A stretch of DNA of 8,558 nucleotides from Flavobacteriales bacterium (lineage in GTDB: Bacteria > Bacteroidota > Bacteroidia > Flavobacteriales > BACL11). How positions within the stretch are numbered: position 1 is the stretch's first letter; the number at the start of each line of letters is the position of its first letter. Under the pieces are notes generated by a model. It was not told the origin of the DNA, did not search any database, and saw only the letters and a list, made by a program, of their open reading frames with translations. Positions 1-6,120 of the stretch are shown piece after piece. A program made the position numbers and the translations under genes. The DNA is taken from positions 1 to 8,558 of the forward strand of contig NYTT01000063.1 in assembly GCA_002683775.1 (NCBI GenBank), written 5' to 3'.

Positions 1-35
1 ATACACAAGAAACAAATGATGATCTGCCTTTTTAA
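1..35 (+). CDS. ssb: 3' end of single-stranded DNA-binding protein (partial)
   Basis: Only the last ten codons are present, read from position 3, ending TQETNDDLPF and a TAA stop at 33-35. An acidic tail ending in DDLPF is the hallmark C-terminal tip of bacterial SSB, the segment that binds partner proteins at replication and repair sites. The gene downstream is gldE, and ssb-gldE-gldD is an order known from flavobacteria, which supports the call. The gap to the gldE start is 15 nt, so the two are probably co-transcribed. The identification rests on the short tail plus context, because the OB-fold domain lies outside the window. Confidence 0.8.
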   Translation, partial: TQETNDDLPF

Positions 36-50
36 CTTAAATTAATGTAA

Positions 51-1358
51 TTGGAAGAAGTCCCCGTCTTTTTTTTGTTATCTATTTTTAATGGTTTAGA
101 ATTTCATTTCTTTAGTACGGATGTCATTTTATGTCTAGTAGCTATTTTATTATTACTAATTTCTTCTGCATTCATTTCAGCATCTGAAGTGGCATATTTT
201 TCATTAACATCCGCAGAGCTTGAAGACATCGATGACAATAAAGTTAATCAACTGCTGAATAAGCCAAATGAGCTTTTAGCAACGATTCTAATTATTAATA
301 ATTTTATTAATGTAGGTATTGTAGTTATTTCAGCCTATACAACTTCTATTGCTATTACATTTCCTAAGGATTCAAATCTTGAGTTTTTATTTCAGATAAT
401 AATAATAACTTCTTTACTTGTTTTGTTTGGTGAGATTATGCCTAAAGTTTATGCAAATAATAATGCAATTTCATTTTCTTTGAAAATGAGTAGACCATTA
501 TTTTTTCTGAAAAATTTCTTTAATCCATTAAGTTCTTTATTAGTTATTTCAACTAGTTTTATTGATAAAAAATTATCAAAAAAACAAACTGAAGTATCTG
601 CTGAGGAAATCTCAAAAGCACTTGATATAACAGAGCACGAAAGCAAAGAACAAGAGCGCCGAATTATGCGTTCTATTGTTGAGTTTGGTAATACAGATGT
701 AAAAGAAATAATGAGATCTAGAGTTTCAATTTCTGCAATCAATAAACAAACAAAATTTAACGACGTTTTAAGTATTATCATAAGTTCAGGCTATTCTAGA
801 ATTCCTGTTTTTGAACAAGAAATTGATAAAGTGATTGGGGTTTTATATACTAAAGACTTACTACCACATCTAAAGGAGGGTAATGATTTTAATTGGATTA
901 GTTTATGCAGAAATGCTTATTTTATTCCTGAGACGAAAATGATTAACGACTTACTTAAGGAGTTTCAATCAAAAAAAATTCACCTTGCAATTGTTGTTGA
1001 TGAATATGGTGGTACTTCTGGGCTTGTAACCCTTGAAGACCTCTTAGAAGAAATTGTTGGAGAAATAAATGATGAATTTGATGTAGATAATCAAATTTAT
1101 TCCAAATTAGATAACAAGAATTATATTTTTGAAGGTGCTGTGTCTTTAAATGATTTTCTTAAAATAACTAAAAATGAAATTCATCTTTTTGATGAAATTA
1201 AAGGTGACTCAGATACTTTAGCAGGATTGTTTTTAGAATTAGAAGGTAAGATACCAAAAATAGGAACTATTCGAAAAATATGTAATTTTACTATGGTAGT
1301 AGAATCAGCTGATCTTAGAAGAATAAAACGTTTAAAAGTAACTATTGATGAGGTTTAG
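51..1358 (+). CDS. gldE: Gliding motility-associated protein GldE (CNNM/CorC-HlyC family membrane protein)
   Basis: This 435-residue inner-membrane protein has three parts. Residues about 25-175 form a DUF21/CNNM transmembrane domain with hydrophobic segments near 25-47, 76-98, 111-129 and 148-170, and the conserved GEIMPK motif at 127-132. Residues about 218-342 are a CBS pair (GYSRIPVF at 247-254; VVDEYGGTSGLVTLEDLLEEIVGEI region at 315-339). Residues about 350-432 form a CorC_HlyC domain. Related proteins are linked to Mg/Co efflux. In Flavobacterium johnsoniae GldE is tied genetically to gliding, and extra copies are reported to partly suppress a gldB defect. The start must be non-ATG: the frame is closed by TAA at 48-50, TTG at 51 is the first usable codon, and the first internal Met is residue 130, inside the membrane domain. 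The 3' end overlaps gldD. The subfamily name relies on context, since paralogous CorC-like proteins share the domains. Confidence 0.9.
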   Translation: MEEVPVFFLLSIFNGLEFHFFSTDVILCLVAILLLLISSAFISASEVAYFSLTSAELEDIDDNKVNQLLNKPNELLATILIINNFINVGIVVISAYTTSIAITFPKDSNLEFLFQIIIITSLLVLFGEIMPKVYANNNAISFSLKMSRPLFFLKNFFNPLSSLLVISTSFIDKKLSKKQTEVSAEEISKALDITEHESKEQERRIMRSIVEFGNTDVKEIMRSRVSISAINKQTKFNDVLSIIISSGYSRIPVFEQEIDKVIGVLYTKDLLPHLKEGNDFNWISLCRNAYFIPETKMINDLLKEFQSKKIHLAIVVDEYGGTSGLVTLEDLLEEIVGEINDEFDVDNQIYSKLDNKNYIFEGAVSLNDFLKITKNEIHLFDEIKGDSDTLAGLFLELEGKIPKIGTIRKICNFTMVVESADLRRIKRLKVTIDEV

Positions 1359-1896
1359 CCTACTATTAATTTGGGTACTTTTCTCTTGTAATGAGAGTTA
1401 TACTCCAAAACCACGAGCTTTTTTTAAATTTAATTTGCCTAAAAAAACCTACAGTACTACTGACATTAATTGTAATTTTAGTTTTGAAAGACCGGTTTAC
1501 AGTAAAATATCTCATAAAGAGAGTCATTGTAGCTTTGATTTAGTTTTTCCAAATCAAAATAGTACACTTCATGTAACTTATGTTGCATTAGAAAATGATT
1601 TGTTTAAACACATTGAAGCGTCAAGAAATCTTGCATACAAACATAATAGAATAGCAGATGCTATTTCTGAAGTAGAGTTTGAAAATAATGAATTTAATGT
1701 TTCTGGTTTGATGTATAATTACAATGGTAATACTGCAACATCTACTCAATTTTATTTAACGGATAGTGTTAATCATTTTTTTCGTGGCGCACTATATTTA
1801 AATAGTGAAATAACCGATTCTCTATTACCAATAAATAATTTTCTTAAAAAAGATATTGTTCATATAATTGAAACGTTCAGGTGGAAAGAACAGTAA
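1348..1896 (+). CDS. gldD: Gliding motility lipoprotein GldD
   Basis: This 182-residue lipoprotein starts MRFSLLLIWVLFSC, a short hydrophobic signal with a lipobox (LFSC) placing the lipidated cysteine at residue 14. The mature part begins with the typical YTPKPRAFFKFNLPKKTY stretch. It ends with family-like segments: GNTATSTQFYLTDS (127-140), then HFFRGALYL and KKD-IVHIIETFRWK. GldD is required for gliding in F. johnsoniae and belongs with the gliding/T9SS set, although it is also kept in non-gliding Bacteroidota. I prefer ATG at 1348 to TTG at 1345, because it gives a standard signal peptide and ATG is stronger. The gene overlaps gldE by 11 nt and the next gene by 16 nt, so translational coupling is likely. 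There is no separate promoter. Confidence 0.92.
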   Translation: MRFSLLLIWVLFSCNESYTPKPRAFFKFNLPKKTYSTTDINCNFSFERPVYSKISHKESHCSFDLVFPNQNSTLHVTYVALENDLFKHIEASRNLAYKHNRIADAISEVEFENNEFNVSGLMYNYNGNTATSTQFYLTDSVNHFFRGALYLNSEITDSLLPINNFLKKDIVHIIETFRWKEQ

Positions 1897-2747
1897 AAAA
1901 TTATTTCTCAGTCGCAATACTTGCTGTCATTTGGGGGAGTTCGTTTATATTAATGAAAAAAGGATTGGAAGTATTTAATTATATGCAAGTAGCTAATGCT
2001 AGAATTCTTATAGCGTTCATTACTTTAATCCCTCTTGTGCCAAAAGCATTAAAGTCAGTAAAGCGAAGGCATTTTTTTCCTATTCTTATAACTGCTTTGC
2101 TCGGAAATGGAATTCCTGCCATTTTATTTGCAAAGGCTCAAACATATTTAGATAGCTCATTGGTAGGGATATTAAATTCTTCCGTGCCATTATTTACAAT
2201 CATTATTGGATTTTTATTTTTTAAAATTAAACCAAATAATGCAAATATTATTGGAGTCTTAGTTGGATTGTTAGGAGTGTTGTTTTTAACAATTAATTCA
2301 ATTAACACAAAAATTATGTTAGATAAATATGTATTTATAGTCATTTTAGCTACAATCTTTTATGCAGTGAGTATGAATGTTATAAAAAATTACTTACAAG
2401 ATTTTAATGCTTCATCAATTACTGCAATTGCATTTTTAATCATTGGTCCATTTTCTTTTGTGTACCTTTCAAATACTGATTTTCTTTACCAATTGAACTC
2501 TCATCCTAGTGCTTACAAAGCATTAGGCTATATAGCTTTGTTGTCTATTTTTGGAACATCAATGGCATCTATAATATTTAATAAATTATTAAATAGATCT
2601 ACAGCTATTTTTACTTCATCAATTACATACCTTATACCAATTGTAGCAATTTTTTGGGGTTTTCTTGATGGAGAGATCATTACTATAAATCATATTGTTG
2701 GTTTTATAATAATTTTGTGTGGGGTATATTTAGTAAATAGAGAATAA
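1881..2747 (+). CDS. EamA/DMT-superfamily transporter (substrate unknown)
   Basis: A 288-residue inner-membrane protein with about ten hydrophobic helices arranged as two EamA repeats, roughly residues 9-138 and 150-285. The first helix contains WGSSFILMKKGL (18-29), a signature opening of drug/metabolite transporter family proteins. The second repeat contains the related AVSMNVIKNYL segment (162-172). The family exports metabolites or amino acids, but the substrate cannot be read from sequence. The start is GTG at 1881: a TGA at 1869-1871 closes the frame upstream, and the next ATG (residue 25) would delete the first helix. The GTG lies inside gldD (16-nt overlap), so expression is probably coupled to it. 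The TAA stop at 2745-2747 touches the stop of the convergent protease gene. Confidence 0.9.
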   Translation: MERTVKNYFSVAILAVIWGSSFILMKKGLEVFNYMQVANARILIAFITLIPLVPKALKSVKRRHFFPILITALLGNGIPAILFAKAQTYLDSSLVGILNSSVPLFTIIIGFLFFKIKPNNANIIGVLVGLLGVLFLTINSINTKIMLDKYVFIVILATIFYAVSMNVIKNYLQDFNASSITAIAFLIIGPFSFVYLSNTDFLYQLNSHPSAYKALGYIALLSIFGTSMASIIFNKLLNRSTAIFTSSITYLIPIVAIFWGFLDGEIITINHIVGFIIILCGVYLVNRE

Positions 2748-2773
2748 TTATTTAACAATAATTTTTTTCTCTA
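2738..2773 (+). terminator. Candidate terminator hairpin at the convergent junction
   Basis: An imperfect hairpin straddles the abutting stop codons. The outer 7-bp stem is TAGAGAA (2738-2744) with TTCTCTA (2767-2773). The inner 7-bp stem is AATTATT (2746-2752) with AATAATT (2757-2763), around a TAAC loop (2753-2756). A 1x3 internal loop separates the stems. On the + strand the inner stem runs into a T tract (2762-2768), as a weak intrinsic terminator for the gldE-gldD-transporter chain would. It is AT-rich and lies in coding sequence on both sides, so chance is possible. Confidence 0.4.
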
Positions 2774-3869
2774 CAGTACCGTTATTGTATATGTAAAAAT
2801 AAGTTGCATTTAAATTAGGGTTATTAGTTTCTTTGCCTAATACATCAACAATTTTTATTAATTCTTTTGTAGTATTTTGATGCTCATAAATATTTGTAGT
2901 GCTACTACACAAGTTTTGATTTAACATATTTGGTCTATACTGATTAATTGCCGCAATCATCCTAGCTTTTTGCCCGTTAGTAAAGAGATTCATGCACCCA
3001 TCATTTGTATAGTCCATATAATTCATAAACATATCACCATTAGGATTTGTTGTATTGCATGAATTTATATTTAAAGGATACCCTGGACAAGAATAGTTTT
3101 CAGATTCTTGTTTTGGAGTATCACTAACTTGATCATTTCCACAACTACCCCAGCCTCCCCAAACATGATCAAGATTAAGCCAATGACCAATTTCATGAGT
3201 TGCTGTTCTACCTTTATTATAAGGTGCTTGAACAGCTCCGGTTGACCCAAAATATCTGTAACCAATTACAAGTCCATCCCCGTCGCCAATAAAAAAACTT
3301 GGTGGAGTTGCGTAGCCAAGAAGTCCACTGCTAATATCACATACCCAGATATTCAAGTAATCATCATTTGGCCAGTCGTCTGCTCCTCCAGCTGAACTTG
3401 TATGGATATCATTACTCATTCCAAATTGTCCGTGAGTAGTCTGGACACGGTTAATCCCATTTGTTGGCTGACCATTTGGGTCAACAGATGCAAGACAAAA
3501 TTCTATTTCACTGTCAGCAGCAATCCCTTGCCATACTGATGGTGTGTTTATTTGATCAATGTTTGTTCTTCTGTAATCGTTATTTAGAACATCAATTTGT
3601 GATTGTATCTGAGCATCGGAAATGTTTTGAGAATTTGTTTTCCAAACTACATGAACAACTACAGGAATAGTAATAATATTTTGTAATTTATTATCTCCAA
3701 ATTTATCTATCCATTCTTTAGTTTGCTCATTAACTTGTTCTCTTGCAATTCTATATTCAGGATATAGATTAGACATTTTCTCAGTCACTGCTTCAGTTCC
3801 ACATCTTTCTTGACTGCTAGCATTTATATTTAAACATATTAATAGAATTGTAAATATTTTCTTTGTCAT
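2748..3869 (-). CDS. Secreted M43 (pappalysin/cytophagalysin-type) zinc metalloprotease with T9SS sorting domain
   Basis: A 373-residue secreted protease. Residues 1-20 are a Sec signal peptide (MTKKIFTILLICLNINASSQ), followed by the ERCGTE opening common in this family. The catalytic domain carries the zinc motif HEIGHWLNLDH at 225-235 (bases 3165-3197) with E226 as the general base, the CGNDQVSDTP segment at 243-252, and a Met-turn MNYMDY at 282-287. The last ~45 residues (VDVLGKET, FYIYNNGTVEKKIIVK) look like a short type A C-terminal sorting domain, used for export by the type IX system and then removed. Several cysteines (23, 243, 261, 271, 292, 321) may form disulfides. The gene stands alone on this strand, runs divergently from rplU, and probably has its own promoter. 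Protein substrates are unknown; extracellular peptide scavenging is the likely role. Confidence 0.92.
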   Translation of the reverse strand: MTKKIFTILLICLNINASSQERCGTEAVTEKMSNLYPEYRIAREQVNEQTKEWIDKFGDNKLQNIITIPVVVHVVWKTNSQNISDAQIQSQIDVLNNDYRRTNIDQINTPSVWQGIAADSEIEFCLASVDPNGQPTNGINRVQTTHGQFGMSNDIHTSSAGGADDWPNDDYLNIWVCDISSGLLGYATPPSFFIGDGDGLVIGYRYFGSTGAVQAPYNKGRTATHEIGHWLNLDHVWGGWGSCGNDQVSDTPKQESENYSCPGYPLNINSCNTTNPNGDMFMNYMDYTNDGCMNLFTNGQKARMIAAINQYRPNMLNQNLCSSTTNIYEHQNTTKELIKIVDVLGKETNNPNLNATYFYIYNNGTVEKKIIVK

Positions 3870-3888
3870 TTTTTTATTTTCCGTTTTG

Positions 3889-3896
3889 CAAATTTA
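3889..3896 (-). promoter_or_regulatory. Putative Bacteroidota -7 box for the M43 protease gene
   Basis: Read on the minus strand, this is TAAATTTG, an exact match to the Bacteroidota -7 consensus TAnnTTTG, 19 nt upstream of the protease ATG. No convincing TTTG -33 element is visible at the usual distance upstream, so the promoter may be weak or may need an activator. The box overlaps the 8-bp palindrome TTTGCAAA (3885-3892). Confidence 0.45.
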
Positions 3897-3964
3897 AAGT
3901 TTTTAAGAATAAGTATCTATTTTTTTTTTGAATTACTTTTATAAGTAAAAAAGAGCTAGATTAG

Positions 3965-3995
3965 TTTGCTTTTTCTATCATATTGTTTACTTTTG
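3965..3995 (+). promoter_or_regulatory. Putative Bacteroidota promoter for rplU-rpmA
   Basis: TTTG at 3965-3968 (-33 element) and TACTTTTG at 3988-3995 (-7 element TAnnTTTG) are separated by 19 nt, the usual spacing for the Bacteroidota housekeeping sigma factor. Transcription would begin near 4002, leaving a leader of only about 20 A/T-rich nt before the ATG at 4021. There is no room for an L21-type leader structure. The -7 box is extended by the palindrome TTTGCAAA (3992-3999). Confidence 0.65.
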
Positions 3996-4020
3996 CAAAC
4001 CATTTTTAAAAATAATAATA

Positions 4021-4476
4021 ATGTACGCAATAGTTGACATAGCAGGGCAACAATTTAAAGTTGAAAAAGATCAGCATATATTTGTACACAGGTTAGAAGC
4101 AAAAGAAGGCTCAAAAATAAATTTTGATAAAGTTCTATTGACTGATGATTCTGGTAAAGTAAATGTTGGCGCCCCAGTTATAAAAGGAGCTCAAATAACT
4201 GCAAAAGTAATTGAGCATTTAAAAGGAGACAAGGTAATAGTTTTCAAAAAGAAAAGAAGAAAAGGATATAAAGTAAAAAATGGTCACAGACAGTACTTGA
4301 CTAAATTAGAAATCCTTAAAATTGACGAGAAATCAGCTACATCAAAAAAAGTAGTAGCTAAAGAAACAACAAAGAAAGTAACCGCAGTTAAGAAAGCGCC
4401 TGCAAAGAAAGCGCCTGCAAAGAAAGCGCTTGCAAAGAAAGCGCCTGCAAAGAAAGTTGCTTCAAAAAAAGACTAA
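4021..4476 (+). CDS. rplU: 50S ribosomal protein L21 with a lysine/alanine-rich C-terminal tail
   Basis: L21 binds 23S rRNA in the large ribosomal subunit. Residues 1 to about 101 are the normal protein, opening with MYAIVDIAGQQFKVEKDQ and carrying the signature KKKRRKGYKVKNGHRQ at 77-92. A typical bacterial L21 stops at about 103 residues. This one continues to 151 with a strongly basic, low-complexity tail ending in pentapeptide units: TAVKK, APAKK, APAKK, ALAKK, APAKK, VASKK. Such tails resemble histone H1-like sequences, and I believe extended L21 proteins occur in other Bacteroidota. The tail probably touches rRNA or is disordered. The gene has its own likely promoter and is followed 32 nt later by rpmA, the usual partner. 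Confidence 0.97.
   Translation: MYAIVDIAGQQFKVEKDQHIFVHRLEAKEGSKINFDKVLLTDDSGKVNVGAPVIKGAQITAKVIEHLKGDKVIVFKKKRRKGYKVKNGHRQYLTKLEILKIDEKSATSKKVVAKETTKKVTAVKKAPAKKAPAKKALAKKAPAKKVASKKD
4381..4470 (+). repeat. 15-bp in-frame tandem repeat encoding the L21 tail
   Basis: The core unit GCGCCTGCAAAGAAA occurs four times head to tail at 4396-4410, 4411-4425, 4426-4440 and 4441-4455. Three copies are identical, and the third differs by one C-to-T change that turns Pro into Leu. Diverged units flank them at 4381-4395 (TAVKK) and 4456-4470 (VASKK). Each unit is five codons (APAKK), so gain or loss of units keeps the frame. Confidence 0.95.
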
Positions 4477-4508
4477 ACAAACAATAAGAATTTTAAAAAC
4501 TTTATAAA

Positions 4509-4760
4509 ATGGCACATAAAAAAGGAGCAGGGAGTTCTAAAAATGGTAGAGATTCTAAAAGTAAACGCTTAGGAGTTAAAATCTTTGGAGGACAAAACTT
4601 AACTGCAGGCAATATTATTGTAAGACAGCGTGGAACTGTTCATAATCCTGGAGAAAACGTTGGTATCGGTAAAGATCATACATTGTTTGCTTTAACTGAT
4701 GGTGTAGTTAAATTTACTAAAAAGAAAAACAATAAATCAATCGTATCAGTAATTAACTAA
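4509..4760 (+). CDS. rpmA: 50S ribosomal protein L27
   Basis: L27 sits in the large subunit, with its N-terminus reaching toward the peptidyl-transferase centre. The 83-residue product begins MAHKKGAGSSKNGRDS, the universal L27 opening, and continues with KRLGVKIFGGQ, GNIIVRQRGT and the GKDHTLFAL segment. Length and motifs match the family fully. There is no N-terminal extension of the kind cleaved in Firmicutes, so Met1 is followed directly by the functional tip. It is the second gene of the rplU-rpmA pair, and a strong intrinsic terminator begins 27 nt after its stop. Confidence 0.98.
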   Translation: MAHKKGAGSSKNGRDSKSKRLGVKIFGGQNLTAGNIIVRQRGTVHNPGENVGIGKDHTLFALTDGVVKFTKKKNNKSIVSVIN

Positions 4761-4787
4761 GACGGAATAAAAATTTATAATTTTCAC

Positions 4788-4818
4788 AAAAAACTCTTGA
4801 TTTTTCAAGAGTTTTTTT
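4788..4818 (+). terminator. Intrinsic terminator of rplU-rpmA
   Basis: A perfect 13-bp stem pairs AAAAAACTCTTGA (4788-4800) with TCAAGAGTTTTTT (4805-4817) across a TTTT loop (4801-4804), and the right arm ends in a run of seven T (4812-4818). Because the left arm starts with an A run, the structure could also act on transcripts from the opposite strand. It ends the ribosomal-protein operon just before the serS promoter. Confidence 0.92.
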
Positions 4819-4829
4819 ATTTATATTTG
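4797..4829 (+). promoter_or_regulatory. Putative Bacteroidota promoter for the serS operon
   Basis: TATATTTG at 4822-4829 matches the -7 consensus TAnnTTTG. A TTG at 4797-4799 could serve as the -33 element with a 22-nt spacer, somewhat long but within reported ranges. The predicted start near 4836 leaves a leader of about 20 nt before the serS ATG at 4855. The -33 part lies inside the terminator stem of the preceding operon. Confidence 0.55.
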
Positions 4830-4854
4830 TTTAGCTTTTAATTAAAAGTATATA

Positions 4855-6120
4855 ATGTTACAAACTAGAAAAATTAGAGAAAATAAAGCGGAGTATATCA
4901 AGTTGTTAAAAGTTAAAAACTTTGATGCTAATAACATCTTCAACTTGTTAATTGATTTAGATGATCAAAGAAAAGAAGCTCAAATAAAGTGTGATGAGTT
5001 ACTCAGTAAATCTAACAATTTATCTAGTCAAATAGGTAAGTTGTATAAAACAGGTGATACTAATAAAGTTGCATCTCTCAAAAAAGAATCTATCATTATT
5101 AAAGATGAATCTAAAATTTTTCTAAATAAGCAGAATAAATTAGAAAGAGAGATTAAAGATCTTCTTGTTCAAATTCCTAATATTCCTCACCCATCTGTTC
5201 CTGTCGGAAAATCAGATTTAGACAATCTTGTTGTAAAACAGAAAGCAGAGGCTCCTGCGCTATATGATGGGGCAAAACCTCATTGGGACTTGACGGAAAG
5301 ATATGGGCTAATAGATTTCGGTTTAGGTAATAAAATTACAGGATCAGGATTTCCTGTTTACACAAATAAAGGAGCAAAGCTTCAGAGGGCACTGATATCT
5401 TATTTTCTTGATAAAAATATTAATGCAGGATATTTAGAATACTTACCTCCTCTTCTTGTTAATGAAGCATCTGGATTTGGTACCGGATCATTGCCTGATA
5501 AGGAAGGGCAGATGTATCATGTTAATGAAGATAATTTATATTTAATTCCTACGGCGGAGGTTCCTGTGACAAATTTTTTCAGGGATATTATTGTAAATGA
5601 GTTTCCTGTCAAATGTACGGCTTATACTCCTTGCTTTAGACGTGAAGCTGGTTCATATGGTAAGGATGTTCGTGGTTTAAATAGATTGCATCAATTTGAT
5701 AAGGTAGAGATTGTTCAAATCGAACGTCCTGAAAATTCCTATGACATTTTAAATGAAATGGTTGAGCATGTTTCTTCAATATTAGATGAACTCGAATTAC
5801 CCTATAGAATATTAAAATTATGTGGAGGCGATTTGTCATTTACTTCTGCACTTACTTTTGATTTTGAGGTGTATTCAGCTGGACAAAAAAAATGGTTAGA
5901 AGTGAGTTCTGTTTCAAATTTTGAAGATTATCAATCAAATAGATTAAAATTGCGATATAAAGATAGTAATGGTAAAAATCAATTATGTCATACCTTAAAT
6001 GGAAGTGCACTTGCTTTACCTAGAATTTATGCAGCCCTTATCGAGAATAATCAAACGCCTGACAGTATAATAATACCTAAAGCACTGCAGGCTTACACAG
6101 GATTTGATATAATTAAATAA
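4855..6120 (+). CDS. serS: Serine--tRNA ligase
   Basis: Cytoplasmic class II synthetase that activates serine with ATP and loads it on tRNA-Ser (and tRNA-Sec where present). The 421-residue length is normal. Residues 1 to about 110 form the long antiparallel coiled-coil arm that holds the tRNA, rich in Lys, Glu and Leu, followed by the usual IPNIPHPSVPVG linker. The catalytic domain shows the serine-binding TAEVP at 233-237, motif 2 with FRREAGSYGKDVRG at 261-274, the EVSSVSNFEDYQSNR segment at 349-363, and motif 3 NGSALALPRIYAALIENNQ at 382-400 with R390. All key positions appear intact. ATG at 4855 gives the canonical N-terminus. The stop codon directly touches the next ATG, so serS leads an operon. 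Confidence 0.98.
   Translation: MLQTRKIRENKAEYIKLLKVKNFDANNIFNLLIDLDDQRKEAQIKCDELLSKSNNLSSQIGKLYKTGDTNKVASLKKESIIIKDESKIFLNKQNKLEREIKDLLVQIPNIPHPSVPVGKSDLDNLVVKQKAEAPALYDGAKPHWDLTERYGLIDFGLGNKITGSGFPVYTNKGAKLQRALISYFLDKNINAGYLEYLPPLLVNEASGFGTGSLPDKEGQMYHVNEDNLYLIPTAEVPVTNFFRDIIVNEFPVKCTAYTPCFRREAGSYGKDVRGLNRLHQFDKVEIVQIERPENSYDILNEMVEHVSSILDELELPYRILKLCGGDLSFTSALTFDFEVYSAGQKKWLEVSSVSNFEDYQSNRLKLRYKDSNGKNQLCHTLNGSALALPRIYAALIENNQTPDSIIIPKALQAYTGFDIIK

Noticed and set aside
449..781. 110-codon open frame on the minus strand inside gldE
   Set aside because: It lies wholly antisense to an intact, well-conserved gene, shows no recognisable domain, and AT-rich coding DNA often leaves the opposite strand open.
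3461..3670. 69-codon open frame on the plus strand opposite the protease gene
   Set aside because: Composition is unlike a real protein and the minus strand carries a clear M43 protease, so this is a shadow.
4001..4020. L21 leader or other autoregulatory RNA before rplU
   Set aside because: The predicted promoter leaves only about 20 A/T-rich nt, with no room for a structured leader.
4396..4455. Tandem repeat considered as a CRISPR-like array
   Set aside because: The units are 15 bp, adjoin with no spacers, and are in frame with the L21 coding sequence.
4788..4854. T-box or attenuator controlling serS
   Set aside because: The hairpin is a simple terminator following rpmA, the predicted serS promoter lies after it, and no T-box specifier or antiterminator structure is visible.
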